The notes under the pieces: generated by a model
Databases searched by the model: none
The model's input: the letters and a program-made list of their open reading frames with translations, nothing else
What the model was told of the DNA's origin: nothing
Position numbers and translations under genes: made by a program
Shown: piece by piece, positions 35,369-42,819 of the stretch
How positions within the stretch are numbered: position 1 is the stretch's first letter
How the letters are laid out: each line of letters opens with the position of its first letter
Source of the DNA: Oscillospiraceae bacterium
GTDB taxonomy: Bacteria; Bacillota; Clostridia; Oscillospirales; Oscillospiraceae
Length of the DNA stretch: 64,000 nucleotides
NCBI GenBank assembly: GCA_910575695.1
Contig: CAJTGJ010000010.1
Span: 54,769 to 118,768, forward strand
Reading direction: 5' to 3'

Positions 35369-36079
35369 TTACAGGGACAGCGGATTTGCGATAAAGGCGC
35401 CCACCATGCTGACAAACAGCCGTAAGCACCATGCGTTCATCAGCAGCAAGAAAATCTGCCCCGCAAACATCCGGCACCAGCTTTTGAAGATGTTGGATGT
35501 GGCCTGGGACGCACCCATAGCGAATGCGACCGGCGCGGTAAACACCAGAACGCCCAGCAGCACATACCGCTCCGCCGCCTCGCACAGCAGCTTCAGATAA
35601 TTCCACGCCAGAATCAGCAGCAGGATCAGGACGATCAGAGCCACACCTCCATTAGCGCATACGCCGATGATCGTGAGCAGCACGGAATTGAAATCCGCAA
35701 AGCTCAGGCTGGGCAGCGAAGAAGACAGTATCCAGTCATAGGGCGTGCCGCCGATATCCAGCGCCAGGTCTACAATTTGGTTGGAGTAGTAGGCCAAAAG
35801 GATAAACAGGACGGAGCGGAGGCTCAATTTAATCGGGTCCTCCGCCTCAGAGCCTGTCCCCAGGCCAAAGTTTTTGAACAGATTCCAGACCCACAGCAGG
35901 AGGATCAGCCCAATAGCAAGCGCGACGAAGCTATCGTACATCGTCTCTGCCGCCGGAAAGTACCGCAGGAACACACTCATGTCACAGCCTAAAGCGCCCA
36001 AAACTGATGTGTTGATTAAATCCAGGCCGTACATGATTTGCTCCGCGATCCATTCTACGATGCCGTCTAAGATACCCAT
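35369..36079 (-). CDS. VirB6/TrbL-like conjugal transfer membrane protein (CD1112-like)
   Basis: 236 residues with about five or six hydrophobic helices (FVALAIGLILLLWVWNLF, LRSVLFILLAYYSNQIVDLAL, GVALIVLILLLILAWNYLKLLCEAAERYVLLGVLVFTAPVAF). The AERYVLLGVL-APVAFA signature is typical of the VirB6-like channel protein of CD1110-type conjugation systems. It starts MGILDGIVEWIAEQI. It follows the pilin-like gene by 6 nt and precedes the secreted T4SS gene, so it belongs to the same operon. Confidence 0.8.
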   Translation of the reverse strand: MGILDGIVEWIAEQIMYGLDLINTSVLGALGCDMSVFLRYFPAAETMYDSFVALAIGLILLLWVWNLFKNFGLGTGSEAEDPIKLSLRSVLFILLAYYSNQIVDLALDIGGTPYDWILSSSLPSLSFADFNSVLLTIIGVCANGGVALIVLILLLILAWNYLKLLCEAAERYVLLGVLVFTAPVAFAMGASQATSNIFKSWCRMFAGQIFLLLMNAWCLRLFVSMVGAFIANPLSL

Positions 36080-36085
36080 AGGGCC

Positions 36086-36478
36086 TTACGGTGTATACTG
36101 GCCGCCGGAGAAGAACGGGGTGATATAGCTCATAATAAAGCCCAGGGAGTTCAGGATGATCCAGGTGATGACGATACGCTTCAGCCAGGCCCGGGATTCA
36201 TCCACTGTCCGCCCGGAACGGGAGAAGTTCATCATCAGCAGGGCCACGGCAGCGGTAACGATAGCTGCGATGGTGGAAATGCCGAGGATCTGGGTATAGA
36301 CGTCCTTCATCACCTCGCTGGCCTTGGTCCAGAGGGTGTCCGCCGCGAAAGCGGACTGGCAGAGCATCGGGAGCAGGCTCGTTCCGAGGAACCCGGTATA
36401 AAGGATGCGGCCGTAGTCCCTGTGCTCCTTCAGCCTGTTCCCGGACTCTCTCGCGGGGGGAACGTTTTTCTTGTTCAA
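36086..36478 (-). CDS. VirB2/TrbC-like pilin candidate
   Basis: 130 residues. A charged start (NKKNVPPARESGNRLKEHRD) precedes a hydrophobic signal-like segment ending AFAADTLW. Two membrane helices follow (ILGISTIAAIVTAAVALLMMNF and IVITWIILNSLGFIMSYITPFF), the plan of VirB2/TrbC-like channel subunits. TTG 36478 is the start, 7 nt after AAGGAGG. It is first of the leftward transfer operon, behind a leader with a terminator. Homology was judged only by layout. Confidence 0.65.
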   Translation of the reverse strand: MNKKNVPPARESGNRLKEHRDYGRILYTGFLGTSLLPMLCQSAFAADTLWTKASEVMKDVYTQILGISTIAAIVTAAVALLMMNFSRSGRTVDESRAWLKRIVITWIILNSLGFIMSYITPFFSGGQYTP

Positions 36479-36515
36479 ATAGTTGCCTCCTTTTCATTTT
36501 TCCGCTGGAAAACGA

Positions 36516-36545
36516 AAACGGCATCCAATCTCTCGGATGCCGTTT
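36516..36545 (-). promoter_or_regulatory. Second leader hairpin before the transfer operon
   Basis: A perfect 11-bp stem (36535-36545 with 36516-36526, 8-nt loop) is followed leftwards by TTTCGTTTTCC. It sits between the leader terminator and the first gene and could be a second weak terminator or an RNA-stability element. Confidence 0.45.
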
Positions 36546-36562
36546 GGCTGCTGTGGAGGGAC

Positions 36563-36588
36563 AAAAAAGGGACGCCCTCAAGCGCCCC
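36563..36588 (-). terminator. Leader terminator (attenuator candidate) of the transfer operon
   Basis: Leftward GGGGCGC, 6-nt loop, GCGTCCC (one G-T pair), then TTTTTT. It lies about 40 bases after the predicted transcription start and 85 bases before the first gene. The flanking GGAGGG and CCCTCC can pair with each other and would break the terminator, giving a possible anti-terminator. Confidence 0.65.
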
Positions 36589-36631
36589 TCCGTAGCCGTT
36601 TTCATTTTTGATTACAGTTTTGAGCATGATT

Positions 36632-36660
36632 ATCTTAACATATATAGATTCCCATGTCAA
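36632..36660 (-). promoter_or_regulatory. Promoter of the leftward transfer operon
   Basis: Leftward TTGACA (36660-36655), 17-bp spacer, TAAGAT (36637-36632). The -35 box is a perfect consensus. It reads into the leader terminator and then the VirB2-like gene. Confidence 0.7.
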
Positions 36661-36708
36661 TTCCAATACCGTCCCAATTCAGTACCAAAACCGTCCCAAT
36701 TTTGTACC
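36655..36708. repeat. Two 19-bp direct repeats, possibly the remnant end of an IS21-type element
   Basis: ACCGTCCCAATTCAGTACC (36668-36686) and a near copy (36690-36708) lie 22 bp apart, directly upstream of the -35 box. A TGTCAATTCC start at 36655 followed by such internal repeats is the layout of IS21-family ends. No IS21 transposase is present. They could instead be regulator sites. Confidence 0.45.
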
Positions 36709-36802
36709 ACTCCACAGATTTTATCCAATTTGACTTTCAAAGAGAACATTTGTCAAGGGGGATTTCACCACAAAAAAGAAATTCCAAACAAATTAGGAAT
36801 TG

Positions 36803-37264
36803 TCAATATATTTGATCCAAATATTTCTGTAATTCGTCAAAATTGTAATTGCTTTTTAATGCAGGACCTTCTTTGATTACAGATTCCCTACATTCTTTCT
36901 GAATATCTTCGACTATGGTTCCAAATCCTCCACCACCATGTGTGCAAAAAGGTATGATCGTTTTCCCTTTCAAATCCACTTTCCTTAAAAAGGAAAGTAC
37001 CGGAGGAGCAAAAGACTTCAGCCAATTAGGTGAGCCTATAAAAACAGTGTCGGTATCATCAATACTTTCTCCTCCTTCTAACAATGGAGGGCAATATCCT
37101 CTCTCTATTTCTTCTCTGACTTCTTTTACTGCTGTATTATACGAAAATGAATATGGTTTTTTGGGCTTTAGTTCTCTTAAATTGCCGCCTACGATCAATG
37201 CAATATCTTCTGCTAACCTTTTTGTCGTTCCAGAATAGGAATAATAAACGATTAGTGGTCTCAT
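36803..37264 (-). CDS. Flavodoxin family protein
   Basis: 153 residues, cytoplasmic FMN-binding electron carrier. The P-loop VYYSYSGTTKRLAEDIA binds the FMN phosphate; VFIGSPNWLKSFAPPVLSFL and TIIPFCTHGGGGFGTIVEDI are the isoalloxazine-loop regions typical of small flavodoxins. GGAGG precedes the ATG. Base composition is clearly more AT-rich than the neighbours, indicating separate acquisition. A single-gene cargo between the transfer promoter and a GC-rich non-coding stretch. Confidence 0.9.
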   Translation of the reverse strand: MRPLIVYYSYSGTTKRLAEDIALIVGGNLRELKPKKPYSFSYNTAVKEVREEIERGYCPPLLEGGESIDDTDTVFIGSPNWLKSFAPPVLSFLRKVDLKGKTIIPFCTHGGGGFGTIVEDIQKECRESVIKEGPALKSNYNFDELQKYLDQIY

Positions 37265-37774
37265 TTCAATCCTCCAAATAAATTCTCATTCGTCGAATAG
37301 AGTATACCATCAATGCTGACGACATTCAACCCACATCTATAACCGCTGATGGTAGTAGTAAGCAATGCCCCGGTATATACCCGGCGCAGCTTCTTGGTGG
37401 CCGACGGCCCCCAAGCCCCCAGTGCATCGGCGCAGCTCCGCCCGATGCAAAAGCCGCCGTTGGCGCCTGCTGGCATATACCGGCAGGGAAGGACATCCCC
37501 AGCGCAGCCGCCCCCCGGAGGGCGCACGGCTACCGCCAGGCAGTACCACCATAGGCCCTGGCCGGTGGTGAATAAGTGCGAATCTTCGAGAAGGCCAGCA
37601 AAGATGAGGGAGCGCCCAGGTCATCCCCGGACGCTCCCGCTTTGGGTTACCTGCTGGCCGATCACCGCCTTTCCAGCCTGTGCCATTCTGCCACAAATGA
37701 ACCGCAGTCAATGTAATGTAGTGGTCTGGTGAAACCACCCTTTATACATTACATCCCATGATATGATCCTCTCC
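37265..37774. other. Non-coding stretch, GC-rich remnant with a strong palindrome
   Basis: No convincing gene; short frames on both strands lack ribosome sites. A GGGAGCG/CGCTCCC hairpin lies near 37608-37640. At 37711-37754 a perfect 10-bp inverted repeat ATGTAATGTA/TACATTACAT encloses GTGGT/ACCAC. This may be a decayed element edge. Confidence 0.45.
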
Positions 37775-38779
37775 TCATCGCCCGCAGCACCTCTTATATT
37801 TCTTCCCGCTGCCGCAGGGGCACGGCGCGTTGCGGCTGATCTTCTTCTCCGGTATCTGCTGCGGCGGCATACCTCCGGTGATCTCCGCTATCTGACGGAG
37901 CAAGTCAAATCGCAATCCCTCACTGGGTATATTCTCCATTGCAAGGATACCCTTTCGCAATTCCTCCGCATCCATTGTCCCGTCTGACAGAGCTTTGCGG
38001 ATGTTGGGCCCGAAGGTGAGGGATTTTATTCCACGCTCCTCCGGGGGGATCGTAGCGGCGATCTCGTTCGGGGTATGGCCCCGGTTGCACTGCATACGGA
38101 GATTATTGTGGAAAGCATTATAACAGGAGAGAAAATGATTAAAGTCGTCATCCCCATCGAATTGAAAGCCTAATCGGTTTACCTCATCTATCACATCGGA
38201 GAGAGAGGATGTAACAAAACGCATTTTCAGTATCAAATCCGCAAATGCCGCCCGCTCTAAATCAGGGCTGTCAGTTTTGCTGCGGAGGAAACCTGTAAAC
38301 GCTTCATACTCCGCCGTTGGCTCGCAATAAAGCATATCATCATATTTGAGCAGCTCCTTTTTCGGCGGAACATAGTAGGGCTTTCCCTGCTGTATTCTCT
38401 GGGTTTCCTCGAAGACGGCCACATCGTCCGACAGCAAGAACACATCGATCAGTTCCCGGTCAAGAGGGTCGGAGGGTGTGCCGCCTGTATAAAGTTCCTC
38501 CGCGCCAAGGATATAGTAATCCTCCTCTTCGTGCCGAGCGATCTCCGCAAAGGAAAGCAATTCTTCCTCGGTGAACCGGTTATGATTTTGCTCCTGGATT
38601 ATTTCAAATACTTTTCTGAGCGGGATGATACCGTATAAGTTTGCCATGGCGTTAAAATACTTCCGAAGCATACGGGAAACCGTATCCGGCAAGGGTATCT
38701 CACGATAGAGAATGTTCAACCTGCGCCGGGAATAAGCCTCGGGAAAAAGAATATACCCGTCATTCTTTTTATCTGTCAT
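37775..38779 (-). CDS. SEC-C zinc-motif protein
   Basis: 334 residues. The C terminus ends with the SEC-C zinc motif (RNAPCPCGSGKKYKRCCG) known from SecA and many accessory proteins. The remainder is helical and acidic with no recognised domain (MLRKYFNAMANLYGIIPLRKVFEIIQEQ; EEELLSFAEIARHEEEDYY). The ATG at 38779 is preferred to 38797 because GAGAGGGG sits 7 nt upstream. It stands alone leftwards. SEC-C proteins may bind ribosomes or nucleic acids; the role here is unknown. Confidence 0.8.
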   Translation of the reverse strand: MTDKKNDGYILFPEAYSRRRLNILYREIPLPDTVSRMLRKYFNAMANLYGIIPLRKVFEIIQEQNHNRFTEEELLSFAEIARHEEEDYYILGAEELYTGGTPSDPLDRELIDVFLLSDDVAVFEETQRIQQGKPYYVPPKKELLKYDDMLYCEPTAEYEAFTGFLRSKTDSPDLERAAFADLILKMRFVTSSLSDVIDEVNRLGFQFDGDDDFNHFLSCYNAFHNNLRMQCNRGHTPNEIAATIPPEERGIKSLTFGPNIRKALSDGTMDAEELRKGILAMENIPSEGLRFDLLRQIAEITGGMPPQQIPEKKISRNAPCPCGSGKKYKRCCGR

Positions 38780-38875
38780 AGAGAAACCCCTCTCCATTTT
38801 CAGCTGATATACGGAGTGTAGCTGTATAGCATACTATACCACATATTTGGATTGCCAGTAAAGCCATATATGCGG

Positions 38876-38917
38876 AAAAACGGCCCATGCGCTTCAAAAT
38901 TCTGAGCGCACGGGCCG
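38876..38917 (-). terminator. Terminator after the HU gene
   Basis: A 13-bp stem with one mismatch (38881-38893 with 38905-38917) is followed leftwards by five Ts (38880-38876). It directly follows the HU stop codon. Confidence 0.8.
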
Positions 38918-38921
38918 CTTT

Positions 38922-39194
38922 TCATTGGATGGCGTCTTTTAATGCCTTACCGGCCTTAAACGCGGGAGATTTGGAAGCTGGAATTTGGATGGGTTCTTTC
39001 GTTTTGGGGTTGCGTCCGCTTCGGGCGGCACGCTCCTTTACTTCAAATGTACCAAAGCCCACCAGCTGTACCTTATCGCCAGCCTTCAGGGCATCCTCGA
39101 CTGCTTCCAACGCAGCGCTCAAAGCCGCCTCACAGTCCTTTTTGGACAGGCCGGATTTTTCCGCCATGCAGGTTACCATTTCACTTCTGTTCAT
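38922..39194 (-). CDS. hup: HU family DNA-binding protein
   Basis: 90 residues, normal HU length. It has a helical N-terminal dimerisation part (KKDCEAALSAALEAVEDALKAGDKVQLVGFGTFEVKERAARSG), the RNPKTKEPIQIPAS arm with the DNA-intercalating Pro, and a closing helix. It bends DNA and could assist replication or recombination of the element. AAGGAG precedes the ATG. It is the last gene before a strong terminator. Confidence 0.95.
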   Translation of the reverse strand: MNRSEMVTCMAEKSGLSKKDCEAALSAALEAVEDALKAGDKVQLVGFGTFEVKERAARSGRNPKTKEPIQIPASKSPAFKAGKALKDAIQ

Positions 39195-39272
39195 TCGTGC
39201 GCTCCTTAATGAAATATTTGTTGGGATACGGGACTTATTATATCCGTTCTTGCAGAGAACCGCAACCCATTT

Positions 39273-39812
39273 TTACATTTCTTCATCTGTCTGCGGGAAT
39301 ACCTCAGTCAATAAATCAAGGCAGTCCTTGGAAGAATAACCCCATAAAATAGAACTCAGGGCTTCCACCGCCTTTTCACGCTTACGGTAATAAGTCGTTC
39401 TGCTGATGTCCCGGATGTACGGTTGAAGCTGTTCAATGATGATATTGATATTTTCGACCTTCTGGGGAGAGAGATAGGTGTAGTACAGAATCCAATAGTA
39501 CGCTTCACCGTTTTTATGTTTCGTGCGAAGAAGATCGGCTGCGCTGTCCACAAGGGAAAGCATTTTCCGGCTCCGCTCAATGCAGCGGGCGTGGTTCTCA
39601 ATCTGCGTTCCGCTCAAATCAGCGCCGGCCATGTAAACGGACTCCAAAAAATCATCCACGCTGCTGCCATACTCGCACTCAAACTCTTTCCTCAACTGTT
39701 GAACGGACAGCTCCATGCTCCAGATCACATCACGGTACTTTTTCAGCAGTCGCCAGGTATCATGATAACGGGAATCCTGCTCCACACTCTTATGTACTCG
39801 TTTACCTGCCAT
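39273..39812 (-). CDS. Hypothetical helical protein with sigma-region-4-like end
   Basis: 179 residues, helical. The centre (ENHARCIERSRKMLSLVDSAADLL) is coiled, and the end (YIRDISRTTYYRKREKAVEALSSILWG) resembles a sigma region 4 or phage ArpU-type helix-turn-helix. A transcription-regulator role is plausible but unproven. GGGAGG lies 8 nt before the ATG. It overlaps the radical SAM gene by 11 nt, placing it third in the RepA operon. Confidence 0.6.
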   Translation of the reverse strand: MAGKRVHKSVEQDSRYHDTWRLLKKYRDVIWSMELSVQQLRKEFECEYGSSVDDFLESVYMAGADLSGTQIENHARCIERSRKMLSLVDSAADLLRTKHKNGEAYYWILYYTYLSPQKVENINIIIEQLQPYIRDISRTTYYRKREKAVEALSSILWGYSSKDCLDLLTEVFPQTDEEM

Positions 39813-40704
39813 GTTTCATTTTCCTCCCTGTTACTTCGTCATAATCTTCCCAGCGACATGAGTTAAATGCCGCTTTGATATTGACCCATCGTGCGAATTT
39901 ACGTTGTTCCTCCGATGGCTCTCCACCGTCAAAGTCCCGGTAGGGCTGTGCAAATGGGGTAATGCCCATATCCCGCAGCGCAAGCACCCGTTGATGAGCG
40001 TCTGCTACATCCCGCACTAAAACGTAGGCCCAAAGGCGGGACTTTGCAACGCCGGCTTCCCGAAGATACGCTGCAGCCTGCTCCACCACAGGGAGCATAG
40101 CGTTGGAATCACAGGACAGACGGACAAAGCGTATCCAGTGCAGTTTTGCCAGCAAAACAGCAGTTTGCGGAGTAATCAACCGGGCATCTAACCCTTGATT
40201 GAAGTCCACCCAAATCTTTTGCTCTCCCATACGCTCGATCTGTTCCAACCCAAAATCGGAGGCCAGGACGTTATTGTCTAAAAAGACAATTTCCCGGCTG
40301 TCGGGCCGCCGAATGTCCTCCCATTTGGCAGCTGGCCGGATATAGCCCTCTTTACGGGGAACTATGCACCAGGGACATTTGCGAATGCAGCCCCGTGTTA
40401 GAAAACCGATTGCCCTTGGATAACTCGGATAGATGCTGTAATCCGGTGCTGTGGCTTCCACTTCCGGCGGCAGCGAATGGTAATCCTTGTAGCCCGTTCC
40501 GCCAGTGATCACTTCATCAGCATGGATTGGCATAACAAAATCAGGAGTGAATGTAAAAACTTTGGACAAATATACCCGGTCATAGTGCGTAAAGCCGTTC
40601 CACCACTCTACGGAGTCCCCTTGCTGCTTATGCCAGGCAGATAACCGCATGAGGGCCAAATTAGGAAAATTATGCGAATCCACATCGACAATCCCGATTT
40701 TCAT
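39802..40704 (-). CDS. Radical SAM protein of the replication operon
   Basis: 300 residues. The N-terminal region (MKIGIVDVDSHNFPNLALMRL) resembles B12-binding-like folds of radical SAM enzymes. Cys-x3-Cys-x2-Cys for the 4Fe-4S cluster is in TRGCIRKCPWCIVPRKEG, followed by the barrel strands IVFLDNNVLASDFG and WVDFNQGLDARL. It likely cleaves S-adenosylmethionine to start radical chemistry on an unknown substrate. It overlaps the RepA stop by 4 nt (ATGA), so it is translationally coupled to the initiator, an unusual partner. Confidence 0.85.
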   Translation of the reverse strand: MKIGIVDVDSHNFPNLALMRLSAWHKQQGDSVEWWNGFTHYDRVYLSKVFTFTPDFVMPIHADEVITGGTGYKDYHSLPPEVEATAPDYSIYPSYPRAIGFLTRGCIRKCPWCIVPRKEGYIRPAAKWEDIRRPDSREIVFLDNNVLASDFGLEQIERMGEQKIWVDFNQGLDARLITPQTAVLLAKLHWIRFVRLSCDSNAMLPVVEQAAAYLREAGVAKSRLWAYVLVRDVADAHQRVLALRDMGITPFAQPYRDFDGGEPSEEQRKFARWVNIKAAFNSCRWEDYDEVTGRKMKHGR

Positions 40705-41723
40705 ACTCCAGTCCCCCCTTGTCCATACTCTGCCATGTCATGAGCTACCAGAGAGGCGTAATACTGGCCTATTGTGGAGGGAGCGTTGTAGAGTGCAGAA
40801 AGGGTATAGGCCTTGATATTTCCTACCAGCGTTGTGTTTTTTTGCAGGCACTCCATGACGTAGACAATGTGCTCTTTGTCCAGTTTCAGGAATCGACCAC
40901 GAACCAAGTCGATGGGAGTATCTTCCTGATTGACCCGAATTGTCTCTCGTCCGGAGCAGCAGACTTCCACGATCAGGTCTACATAGCCGTCAATCAGATC
41001 CTGCTCGTAGGGATGCTCCTGAAGCAGCAGGTCGTAGTCAATGTTTTGACAGATCAATGCTCTGTAGGTATCCATCTGATCCATCCTATCCCGTCTCGGT
41101 CGTGGCCGCCGAGGAACTGGTTGCGGCACGGGGGTAGGGGGATGGATAGAAGACTCAGTATCACTCAATTCAGTATTATTCATATCAGTCTTATTAGTGT
41201 CGGAAATGGCGAAGTCTTGGCCTCGGCTTTCCAGAAGTCTTGACTTCGGTTTTTCAGAAGTCAAGACTTCCGCTCCTCTACGAAGTCCAGACTTCGGAAT
41301 TTCAGAAGTCTGGGCAGGTGGTGTGGTTGGCTCTGCCGGAGGTTTCTGGTCAGGCTCTTGGGGCAGAGTGAAATTCATAACATAAATCCTTGTGGGCTTG
41401 CCCTGACCTTGCTTGCGGCGTTCAATAAGCCCGATTCCGTTTGGCTTATCCAATTCCTTGAAAAGCCGGATGACTTTGTCCTTGCCGCTGTTTAGCATCT
41501 CAACTGCGTCCTCTAACGTGAAGTAGATATAAACCTTTCCGCCCTTGTCCAGCCACCCATTACGGACAGAAAGGCTCATGCGATCCAGCATCAAGCCATA
41601 GAGCACCTTGGCCTCTATGGACACGCCTTTGAAGCGCCGATCTGTGAACAAGGTTTTGGGGATTCGATAGAAACTGTACTGCTCGGCTTCCGTGCCGTAA
41701 TAATAATCCAGCTCCAATGACAT
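40701..41723 (-). CDS. repA: Replication initiator protein A (RepA_N family)
   Basis: 340 residues. The N-terminal RepA_N winged-helix domain is clear (YSFYRIPKTLFTDRRFKGVSIEAKVLYGLMLDRMSLS; FTLEDAVEMLNSGKDKVIRLFKEL). A Pro-rich linker encoded by iteron-like DNA follows, then a DUF6017-like C-terminal domain (YDLLLQEHPYEQDLIDGYVDLI). It should start replication of a plasmid-like or integrative element at an origin inside its own gene. GGAGGG precedes the ATG. It heads the operon with the radical SAM and 179-residue proteins. Confidence 0.9.
   Translation of the reverse strand: MSLELDYYYGTEAEQYSFYRIPKTLFTDRRFKGVSIEAKVLYGLMLDRMSLSVRNGWLDKGGKVYIYFTLEDAVEMLNSGKDKVIRLFKELDKPNGIGLIERRKQGQGKPTRIYVMNFTLPQEPDQKPPAEPTTPPAQTSEIPKSGLRRGAEVLTSEKPKSRLLESRGQDFAISDTNKTDMNNTELSDTESSIHPPTPVPQPVPRRPRPRRDRMDQMDTYRALICQNIDYDLLLQEHPYEQDLIDGYVDLIVEVCCSGRETIRVNQEDTPIDLVRGRFLKLDKEHIVYVMECLQKNTTLVGNIKAYTLSALYNAPSTIGQYYASLVAHDMAEYGQGGTGV
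41211..41310. repeat. Iteron-like repeats in repA, candidate replication origin
   Basis: Five units begin at 41211, 41234, 41257, 41282 and 41305 (spacing 23, 23, 25, 23). The three inner ones are perfect inverted repeats GAAGTC-N2-GACTTC; the outer ones are half-sites. RepA_N origins characteristically lie inside the rep gene between the two domains, exactly where these are. Confidence 0.8.
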
Positions 41724-41747
41724 GGTGAGCCCTCCGTTTCGTCCTCA

Positions 41748-41867
41748 AAACGCAAAAGCTCCCCTGACGGATTGCTTTCATCCGTCAGGGGGCTGCGTTT
41801 GTGAGAAATGTGGATAAAGAAAAAGAGCCACCCAGAAACCGACATAAATCGTCGATTTCTGGGTGGC
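41748..41867. promoter_or_regulatory. Two strong inverted repeats upstream of repA
   Basis: CCCCTGACGGAT/ATCCGTCAGGGG (41761-41772 with 41780-41791), enclosed by AAACGCA/TGCGTTT (41748-41754 with 41794-41800), and GCCACCCAGAAA/TTTCTGGGTGGC (41827-41838 with 41856-41867). Read towards repA, the first is followed by AGCTTTTGCGTTTTG, so it can act as a leaky terminator in the leader. Confidence 0.55.
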
Positions 41868-41957
41868 ATATGGCTTTCTGGTGGTATACTACTTCCAACC
41901 GGCGAAAACCAAACCGGCGGCGTAAGATGAGTCTTTTCGACTGTCACCCCCTGTCGT

Positions 41958-42773
41958 TTATTTGCTGCCATAGGTGAACCAAATCAGCGCAACCGCTTGA
42001 TACATAAGGGCTTGCTGGTTTAGTCCTATTATGGCACAGTCGTTGCTCAGCATTCGATCAATGGTAGAGGTGCTCCACTCCGATTTACCTGTTACTGTTT
42101 TGATCCCATGTTTCTCCAGATACCGCTTAATCTTGCGTACCCCGTTACCTTGAATGTAGAGATCGAAGATTTTGCGCACGATCTCAGCTTCCTCCGGCAC
42201 GATTTGTAGGATGCCGTCCGGCCCTTTGGTGTAGCCGAGGAACTGTGTGTGGTTCAACACAGTTTTTCCACTTCTCATGCGATGGCGGATGCCGAATTTG
42301 ATATTCTCACTGCGAAAGTGGCTTTCGGCCTGCGCAAGGGCCGCAAGCTGGTCGATCATGCTGTCACTGACATTCAAAGTATTCAGTCCTCCATTCTCGA
42401 TGTAAACCCCGATATTCATTTTCTTCAACCTCCTGATTTGACGAATGGTTTCCAATGCGTCCCGGCCAAAACGGCTTAGGGACTTCACAAGAATCAAGTC
42501 TATTTTTCTTTTGCTGCAGTCTTTCATAAGCTTTTGATAGCTGGGACGCTGATTAGTACGAGTACCGGATGCAGTGTCGGAATACACAGCAACCAGTACC
42601 CAATTGGGATGGTTTTGAATGTAGTTTGTATAGTAGCTGATTTGGGTTGCCAGACTGTGCTGCTGTTCCTCATGCTTTGTGCTGACACGGCAATAGGTTG
42701 CAACCCGGAGCGGCCGTTTTTCTGCTGGCATCTGCTGCGCTGCTTCTGGAATCTTAGTTACTCTCTTTGGCAT
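41958..42773 (-). pseudogene. Large serine recombinase, 3'-truncated
   Basis: 271 residues. An intact resolvase catalytic domain (RVATYCRVSTKHEEQQHSL with the nucleophile Ser; LVKSLSRFGRDALETI) and most of the recombinase domain (FLGYTKGPDGILQIVPEEAEIVRKIFDLY) are present. After WSTSTIDRMLSN the sequence changes to an unrelated tail and stops. Family members continue with a zinc ribbon and coiled-coil to about 500 residues, so this one lacks the parts needed for site choice. It is probably a remnant or a short resolvase. The ATG follows GGAGG within a hairpin. Confidence 0.75.
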
Positions 42774-42780
42774 AACAAAA

Positions 42781-42819
42781 CCTCCATGATAATTGCTGAA
42801 TAGCAGTATATCATGGAGG
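42781..42819 (-). promoter_or_regulatory. Ribosome-site-sequestering hairpin of the truncated recombinase gene
   Basis: A perfect 11-bp inverted repeat CCTCCATGATA/TATCATGGAGG (17-nt loop). In the leftward RNA the 3' arm holds the GGAGG ribosome site and the 5' arm the matching CCTCC, so folding would block initiation. Confidence 0.6.
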
